Shown: positions 16,068 to 19,371 of the stretch, piece after piece | Layout of the letters: every line of letters begins with the position of its first letter | How positions within the stretch are numbered: the stretch's first letter is position 1 | The notes under the pieces: generated by a model | What the model was told of the DNA's origin: nothing | Database searches by the model: none | Seen by the model: the letters and a program-made list of their open reading frames with translations, nothing else | Position numbers and translations under genes: made by a program | NCBI GenBank assembly: GCA_964346325.1 | Contig: CAYFUK010000022.1 | Coordinates: 1-19,371, forward strand | DNA from: JAUVDZ01 sp964346325 | Lineage (GTDB): Bacteria; Patescibacteriota; Gracilibacteria; UBA1369; PNNO01 | Length of the DNA: 19,371 bases | Reading direction: 5' to 3'

Positions 16068-16481
16068 ATGAAAAACGAATTCCCGGTTGAACTAAAACCT
16101 GAAACACTTAAAAAGGCAAAAGACCTGAAAATTAAGCCTGAAGATGTTGACGAGAAATTCATTCGCGGGTCGGGTCATGGCGGTCAAAAAGTGAACAAGA
16201 CATCAAACGCTGTAAGGCTTAAACATATTCCAACGGGTATTGAGGTTAAAATGCAACGTCACCGGGAAAGAGAAAAAAACAGAATGTCAGCTTACAAGCT
16301 CTTAATTAATAAAATTGAAGAATCATTGCTTGGTGAAGAAAGTGAAAAAGCAAAAAAAACATATAAAATCCGCAAACAAAAACAAAAACCTTCCAAAAGA
16401 GCAAAAGAAAAAATACTTGAACAAAAAAAACAACGAAGCAAGATTAAAGAAACAAGAAAAAATATGCAGTATAATAATTGA
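16068..16481 (+). CDS. GGQ-domain peptide-release / ribosome-rescue factor
   Basis: 137 residues consisting of a class I release-factor catalytic domain only. The core is IRGSGHGGQKVNKTSNAVRL (32-51), with GGQ at 38-40, then KHIPTGIEVK and a strongly basic tail (Lys/Arg/Gln-rich from about 95 to the end). There is no codon-recognition domain, so it is not RF1 or RF2. The layout is that of ArfB/YaeJ and even more of mitochondrial MTRFR (C12orf65), which hydrolyse peptidyl-tRNA on stalled or split ribosomes; the basic tail would lie in the mRNA channel or bind rRNA. It has His instead of the usual Pro before GGQ (GHGGQ for GPGGQ). It has a divergent promoter with tsaB; no terminator is evident after it. 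Confidence 0.87.
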   Translation: MKNEFPVELKPETLKKAKDLKIKPEDVDEKFIRGSGHGGQKVNKTSNAVRLKHIPTGIEVKMQRHREREKNRMSAYKLLINKIEESLLGEESEKAKKTYKIRKQKQKPSKRAKEKILEQKKQRSKIKETRKNMQYNN

Positions 16482-16512
16482 AATTTTGTCTATATTTTGA
16501 TTAAAAACAAGC

Positions 16513-16541
16513 TTGATTTAACGCTGATGTTTGAGTAAATT
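16513..16541 (+). promoter_or_regulatory. Likely promoter of the GC-rich cassette gene
   Basis: -35 TTGATT (16513-16518, 4/6), 17-base spacer, -10 TAAATT (16536-16541, 4/6). It would start a transcript near 16548 with a leader of about 130 nt, far longer than those of neighbouring genes. Confidence 0.45.
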
Positions 16542-16612
16542 TATCGTCGTGTGTGCCAAATGAATTGTGCACATTGCAACTTGAAAACAGGCTGAAATCT
16601 TTTGGTAACAAT

Positions 16613-16674
16613 CCTTCCCGATTGATTCGGTGAAGGGCCGCTATATGCGGTAAAACAACCATCCCAATGGGAGG
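16613..16674 (+). promoter_or_regulatory. Structured 5' leader with three consecutive hairpins and SD
   Basis: Three hairpins sit directly before the gene. (a) CCTTCCCGA (16613-16621) pairs with TCGG-T-GAAGG (16627-16636): 9 bp with one bulged T and a 5-base loop. (b) CCGC/GCGG (16638-16641 with 16647-16650), loop TATAT. (c) TCCC/GGGA (16662-16665 with 16669-16672), loop AAT. The third contains part of the strong Shine-Dalgarno GGGAGGA (16669-16675), which sits 5 bases before the ATG at 16681. No known riboswitch class was recognised. Confidence 0.5.
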
Positions 16675-16680
16675 AAGAAA

Positions 16681-17394
16681 ATGCAAATCTACGAGCCTAC
16701 TCACAAGGAGCTTCAGGACCTCAACTGGAATTCCTTTCTTACCCGGACCAAGGCAGATGCATGGAGCATCACCACGGAACACTGGCGCGAAATCCTCGTG
16801 AGCGGGGTGTTGAAGAATACGCTTCTCAACAGACTCCAGGAGTTCTTTGCGCTTAGCCCGTACATCGGGTTCACCAATGAGAACTACATCGTGATCTACA
16901 CGGGAAGCGACTTCAACTGGGCAACCATCGACGACACGATCACCTGGGTGACGAGTGTTCACCTGGCAACCTATGATCCGGACATGCGAAGGAGGACGGA
17001 ACGGACAACGCTCCTCACCATCGACACCACCAAGGTGCTCACCGAAGATGTGATTGAGACTTTCATCGAGTTCTGGGGACTCACTACCGACGACATGTCC
17101 AGCGTGCCCATGATGTACTACGAGCACAACACCGACCGCGGACGCTCCACCTACATCTACACAAAGGGAAGCTTTGAACTTGTGCCGCTACCTGAAGGGG
17201 CGGAACACATCAGGCAGATGAAGCTTCTGAGGGGTAACAAGACCAACGCCATCGAGGTAATCGATCACATGAATCGCCCTCATACCGGGGTGATCAAAAT
17301 GCTCCCGGAAAGCACGGGCATCATGGTCGAATACGATCCGGTCACCATCCCCGAGACCGTGCCCGAAAACCTCAGGGGGCACACCTCAATCTAA
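16681..17394 (+). CDS. Hypothetical protein in a GC-rich, foreign-looking cassette
   Basis: 237 residues; I do not recognise a family. No signal peptide or membrane segment. The protein is acidic and rich in Thr, with many aromatic residues in the first half, and there is a proline-rich end (PVTIPETVPENLRGH). It could be two alpha/beta halves: EYF-like aromatic strands around YIGFTNENYIVIYTG, and a second part from about 130. Composition differs sharply from the neighbours: about half G+C, with C/G favoured at third codon positions. It is also the only gene in the window with a strong Shine-Dalgarno (GGGAGGA, 5 bases from the ATG). Promoter, leader, gene and GC-rich terminator form a self-contained unit inserted between host genes, which points to horizontal transfer. 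The long open frame with a strong start makes it real coding sequence. Confidence 0.82.
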   Translation: MQIYEPTHKELQDLNWNSFLTRTKADAWSITTEHWREILVSGVLKNTLLNRLQEFFALSPYIGFTNENYIVIYTGSDFNWATIDDTITWVTSVHLATYDPDMRRRTERTTLLTIDTTKVLTEDVIETFIEFWGLTTDDMSSVPMMYYEHNTDRGRSTYIYTKGSFELVPLPEGAEHIRQMKLLRGNKTNAIEVIDHMNRPHTGVIKMLPESTGIMVEYDPVTIPETVPENLRGHTSI

Positions 17395-17418
17395 TCCTCC
17401 AAATCAGCCTGCCCAATC

Positions 17419-17453
17419 GCCCGCCAGCCAATTCCGGCTGTGCGGGCTTCTTT
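17419..17453 (+). terminator. GC-rich terminator of the cassette gene
   Basis: GCCCGC-CAGCC (17419-17429) pairs with GGCTG-T-GCGGGC (17436-17447): an 11-bp stem with one bulged T and a 6-base loop, followed by TTCTTT. Its G+C content matches the cassette rather than the surrounding DNA. Confidence 0.8.
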
Positions 17454-17460
17454 AATATAC

Positions 17461-17500
17461 AAAAAAAGCCCGGTATTCAAAGTATGAAGTATCGGGCTTT
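17461..17500 (-). terminator. Terminator of the DUF378 gene
   Basis: AAAGCCCGGTATTC (17465-17478) pairs with GAAGTATCGGGCTTT (17486-17500), with one G-U pair and one bulge. On the minus strand the stem is followed by seven T (complement of 17461-17467). It lies 15 bases past the DUF378 stop. Confidence 0.85.
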
Positions 17501-17514
17501 CAAATTTTCTCCAA

Positions 17515-17733
17515 TTATTTCATTGCACATTTTCCTGTTGCATATACCCATCCGACAAGAATTCCCGAAACACCGACCAACAAATAAATAACGGCTTCAA
17601 GTGTAGGCATTGAACCGAATATCAGATTCACGAGATTGTAATTTGCTCCGGCTAACATTCCGATTCCAACAAGGCCCCAGTTAATTGCGCCAACAACTAC
17701 CAGCACCATTGCTATTCCTCCAAGAGCTTTCAT
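17515..17733 (-). CDS. DUF378 small membrane protein
   Basis: 72 residues with two hydrophobic helices (about 5-28 and 46-66). The signature AINWGLVGI followed by NLVNLIFG and a second helix with LVGVSGILVG is that of DUF378 (PF04070), a small two-helix inner-membrane family of unknown function that is common and often near stress genes. It is a single gene with its own promoter (17764-17792) and terminator. There is no Shine-Dalgarno. Confidence 0.92.
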   Translation of the reverse strand: MKALGGIAMVLVVVGAINWGLVGIGMLAGANYNLVNLIFGSMPTLEAVIYLLVGVSGILVGWVYATGKCAMK

Positions 17734-17763
17734 AATGAAAGGGTTAGATTAATACTGTTTAAT

Positions 17764-17792
17764 AATATACAATAAAAAGTAAGAAGTTGCAA
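17764..17792 (-). promoter_or_regulatory. Promoter of the DUF378 gene
   Basis: On the minus strand: -35 TTGCAA (17792-17787, 4/6), 17-base spacer, -10 TATATT (17769-17764, 5/6), giving a leader of about 25 nt before the ATG at 17733. Confidence 0.5.
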
Positions 17793-17908
17793 AATATAAT
17801 ATTTTATATGAAAAATAGAGTTAAAATTTACAACAACAAACACTTATCTTTTTTTAATTTTTACCCTAAAAAAAACTCAAAGCATGTTTATAATTAATAT
17901 GTAAATAT

Positions 17909-18739
17909 ATGAAAATTTATAAGTTTAATTTGTTTTACGATAAAGGGGATCTTTACAGAAGGTATAGCCCTCCTGAGAAATTTAATGAATTATTAAACAA
18001 TAAAGGGTTTATTGGATTCGGCAATTTGTTGATATATAAGTATCTTTCGGTTTTTAACGAAAAATTCAAAAATTATGAACTTGAAATATATGAGAAAACA
18101 TCAGAGAAAAGACTGGATGCTGAGAGTGTTTTTCCAAATGTATGGGTGGTCTCAAAGCGGTTAAGGGGTTTTTTAGAAAGCGAGAATGTGGAAATGGATT
18201 TTTTCCCTGTAAAGGTTGAAGGCGAAAGAAGATATTTGATGATGTGGATACGTGTGCCGGTTATTACCGGGTACGAAACATATACTTCAAAAGCAAAATT
18301 TGTTGGTGATATAAAAAAAATTGACTTTAAAAAAGCGGTATTTAGAAGTGATATTTTAAAATATTATAAATATAAATTGTTCAGTGATCCGACTCATGTG
18401 GATTTATGTGTTAGTGATGATTTTAAGAAAAAATTGGAAGATAATAATTTTCTTTTTAGTTATCAGGAAAAGCCTGTAAAAAAAATAAAATACAATGAAA
18501 GGAAAATTGAGAAAATATTAATTAAGGCCGCAAAAAAGGAGAGAGAGCACTGGCTGAGCGATAAAATGAGAAAAAGATTTATTGCCTGTGATGATTATGT
18601 TGAGAAAATTGTTAAAGAAGAAGGCAACGAAAAGGATTTAATAAAATTTCGTAAAGAAATAAAAGGAAACTGGGAGGACTATTATAAAAGATATAAGAAT
18701 AATTTAATGCAGCCACTTGAAAGAATAAGATATTATTAA
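17909..18739 (+). CDS. Orphan protein weakly like DUF1629/Imm11 immunity proteins
   Basis: 276 residues, basic, predicted cytoplasmic. The middle part VFPNVWVVSKRLRGFLESEN...DFFPVKVEG...YLMMWIRVPV (about 74-120) has the order of features I associate with the DUF1629/Imm11 (MXAN_0049-type) domain: a conserved 'V-S-x-(R/K)-(hydrophobic)-x-x-(F/L)-L' helix, then 'F-x-P-V', then a strand ending in a short acidic/aromatic motif. A second motif FRSDILKYYKYKLFSDPTHVDLCVSDDFKKKLEDN (in pieces, about 149-183) repeats the 'hVS-D-F-K-x-x-L-E' theme. The last 90 residues are Lys/Glu-rich and helical. A TATAAT at 17889-17894 lies only about 15 bases before the ATG, so the mRNA may be nearly leaderless; the -35 is poor. 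No toxin gene adjoins it. The family call is tentative; the gene itself is sound. Confidence 0.75.
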   Translation: MKIYKFNLFYDKGDLYRRYSPPEKFNELLNNKGFIGFGNLLIYKYLSVFNEKFKNYELEIYEKTSEKRLDAESVFPNVWVVSKRLRGFLESENVEMDFFPVKVEGERRYLMMWIRVPVITGYETYTSKAKFVGDIKKIDFKKAVFRSDILKYYKYKLFSDPTHVDLCVSDDFKKKLEDNNFLFSYQEKPVKKIKYNERKIEKILIKAAKKEREHWLSDKMRKRFIACDDYVEKIVKEEGNEKDLIKFRKEIKGNWEDYYKRYKNNLMQPLERIRYY

Positions 18740-18748
18740 CAAATAAAC

Positions 18749-18865
18749 TTAAAGTCTTTTATCATGATAAATAGTGATAACGAAATAATCACTATTAAAT
18801 CTGCATAAAAGAGGATCGTCTTCCCAATATAGCCCGATTGATATTTTCATGGAAATGTCCTTCAT
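18749..18865 (-). pseudogene. Possible C-terminal fragment of a minus-strand gene
   Basis: On the minus strand an open frame runs from just left of the arsR start (about 19054) to a TAA at 18751-18749. Only the last 38 codons follow an ATG (18865); they encode MKDISMKISIGLYWEDD..., ending NSDYFVITIYHDKRL. This part has protein-like alternation of hydrophobic and charged residues and normal AT-rich composition. Upstream the frame crosses a GC-rich island without any usable start. It could be a broken gene interrupted by the island, or chance. Confidence 0.25.
18758..18796. repeat. Abutting perfect palindrome and inverted repeat
   Basis: TTTATCATGATAAA (18758-18771) is a perfect 14-base palindrome. 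It abuts AATAGTGAT (18770-18778), which pairs with ATCACTATT (18788-18796) around a 9-base loop. No T-run follows either, so classical termination of the 276-aa gene is unlikely; protein binding or a weak hairpin terminator is possible. Confidence 0.6.
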
Positions 18866-18872
18866 TTTATCC

Positions 18873-18996
18873 GGATTGTTACCAAACAGTATGTGGCGGC
18901 GTGCCAACTTTCCCCTCAGGCTCAGCTTTTTTGGCCGTCCCCTGGTTGTACAAATTGTGCGCCGCCCTCCCGAAGGCAGTGGCCTGGTTCGGATTA
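18873..18996. mobile_element. Short GC-rich island, possible small inserted element
   Basis: About 120 bases with much higher G+C than the flanks. GGCGGCG (18895-18901) pairs with CGCCGCC (18960-18966), extended by three more pairs including G-U, so the interior can fold as one closed domain. CGGATT occurs at each edge (18872-18877 and 18990-18995) as a possible target duplication, but the terminal inverted repeats are poor. No transposase. The identity is unknown; a MITE-like element, an RNA element or a coding remnant are all open. Confidence 0.3.
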
Positions 18997-19001
18997 TTTT
19001 G

Positions 19002-19030
19002 TTGACTTCTTTTGTGAAATTAAATATTAT
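19002..19030 (+). promoter_or_regulatory. Sigma70-like promoter of the arsR-type gene
   Basis: -35 TTGACT (19002-19007, 5/6), 17-base spacer, -10 TATTAT (19025-19030, 5/6). Start point expected near 19037, giving a leader of about 20 nt. Confidence 0.75.
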
Positions 19031-19048
19031 ATCAAAAAAAGTTGATAT
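19029..19048. promoter_or_regulatory. ArsR-type operator
   Basis: Perfect inverted repeat ATATCAA-N6-TTGATAT, the ATCAA-N6-TTGAT form known for ArsR-family operators. It overlaps the last bases of the -10 element and the start point, so binding by the repressor encoded immediately downstream would block transcription: autorepression, relieved by metal. Confidence 0.8.
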
Positions 19049-19057
19049 GTTATTTCA

Positions 19058-19363
19058 ATGAATATGCACAATAAAAAAATACATAATTCAATAAAGGCTC
19101 TTGCCAACCAAATTCGCATTGATATCTTGGATTATCTAATGTCAGGTGAAAAGTGCGTGTGCGAAATATTCGATCATCTGGAACTGCCGCAAAACCTAAC
19201 TTCGCATCATTTGGGGATATTGAAAAAAAACGAATTGATTCTGGCAAAAAAAGAAGGGAAATGGGTTTATTATTATCTGAATCAGATTCGCTTCGGAGAA
19301 ATCGAACAATTTATTAAATCCTTCTCCTCAGCCAAAATTCCTCACAAATCACATAAATGCTAA
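19058..19363 (+). CDS. ArsR/SmtB-family metalloregulator
   Basis: 101 residues, a winged-helix repressor that leaves its operator when it binds thiophilic metal ions. The start is ATG at 19058, with another at residue 3. ALANQIRIDILDYLMSGEKCVCEI is the usual helix 1-3 region. C33-V-C35 matches the CVC metal motif of arsenite-type ArsR (ELCVCDL in E. coli); the third ligand, two residues further on in E. coli, is not a Cys here, but the C-terminal HKSHKC could supply one. The recognition helix is NLTSHHLGILKKN, followed by the wing LILAKKEGKWVYYYLN. The operator lies just upstream. Regulated genes (an arsenite permease, reductase or other metal gene) would follow beyond the window. Confidence 0.93.
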   Translation: MNMHNKKIHNSIKALANQIRIDILDYLMSGEKCVCEIFDHLELPQNLTSHHLGILKKNELILAKKEGKWVYYYLNQIRFGEIEQFIKSFSSAKIPHKSHKC

Positions 19364-19371
19364 ATTATGAA

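Larger units (their letters stand above)
18740..19001. other. Gene-poor stretch: palindromes and a GC-rich island
   Basis: Between the 276-aa gene and the arsR promoter no complete gene is supported. From left to right it holds a 14-base palindrome (18758-18771), a 9-bp inverted repeat (18770-18796), AT-rich sequence with a possible minus-strand coding remnant, and a GC-rich island (about 18873-18996) with a long-range GC stem. Confidence 0.6.

Noticed and set aside
16501..17127. A 208-codon minus-strand open frame opposite the cassette gene
   Set aside because: His/Pro/Gly-rich translation typical of the antisense of GC-rich coding DNA; the plus-strand gene has promoter, Shine-Dalgarno and terminator.
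17400..17453. Integron attC site after the cassette gene
   Set aside because: The hairpin is followed by a T-rich tract and lacks the paired RYYYAAC/GTTRRRY core boxes; it reads as a terminator.
18849..19061. A 70-codon plus-strand open frame over the GC-rich island and arsR promoter
   Set aside because: It runs through the arsR promoter and operator, has no start signals and has an unprotein-like, Arg/Pro-rich middle.
1..19371. Alternative genetic code (UGA as Gly), as in some Gracilibacteria-related lineages
   Set aside because: Family-length proteins end normally at TAA and TGA (TGA ends the SGNH and kinase-like genes at the expected place), and no conserved protein continues past a TGA.
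1..19371. CRISPR arrays, rRNA genes, complete insertion sequences, replication origins
   Set aside because: No regularly spaced direct repeats, rRNA-like sequence, transposase frame or DnaA-box cluster was seen on reading both strands.

Overview
The window is AT-rich DNA (by eye about one third G+C) from an uncultured-type bacterium that uses the standard code. Three surface-related features recur: S-layer homology (SLH) proteins, a type IV prepilin-like protein and a Myxococcus-type Cys-rich repeat. Sigma70-like promoters (TTGACA/TATAAT type) sit close to start codons, and almost no gene has a Shine-Dalgarno sequence. This mixture fits a Patescibacteria/CPR-like lineage such as Peregrinibacteria better than Bacteroidota, but that is inference; no taxonomic marker here proves it.

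Layout. (1) 1-3373, minus strand: three overlapping genes, namely a DUF3160 lipoprotein, a membrane-anchored FG-GAP-like protein and the N-terminal half of alanine racemase. (2) 3374-6290: a divergent promoter pair and a large secreted SLH protein with EF-hand-like loops, followed by a terminator. (3) 6312-7169, minus: tRNA-Phe(GAA) and an RNase HI with a C-terminal zinc ribbon. (4) 7227-12689, plus: a tightly overlapping operon of PrsW-like protease, short SxtJ-like membrane protein, NodU/CmcH-type carbamoyltransferase, membrane-anchored SGNH hydrolase, 52-aa DUF5989 protein and a protein with kinase/APH-like catalytic motifs. (5) 12749-14029, plus: a second secreted SLH protein with a duplicated beta-domain. 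(6) 14094-16025, minus: prepilin, RsmI and TsaB. (7) 16068-16481, plus: a GGQ ribosome-rescue factor that may be leaderless. (8) 16595-17450: a GC-rich foreign-looking cassette with its own promoter, hairpin-rich leader, strong SD and terminator. (9) 17515-19363: a DUF378 protein, an orphan protein weakly like DUF1629/Imm11, a roughly 120-bp GC-rich island, and an ArsR-type repressor with a textbook promoter/operator.

How the genes fit together. Blocks 1, 2 and 5 and the prepilin concern the cell envelope (D-Ala supply, surface lipoprotein, S-layer anchoring). Block 4 is the most interesting: a conserved but functionally unassigned carbamoyltransferase/SxtJ/DUF5989/SGNH module joined to a putative intramembrane protease and a divergent kinase-like protein, possibly a surface-glycan or small-molecule decoration system. 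RsmI, TsaB and the GGQ factor are translation genes around a divergent promoter. The GC-rich cassette and the smaller GC-rich island look like recent acquisitions. The ArsR gene at the right edge probably controls a metal or arsenic gene just outside the window.
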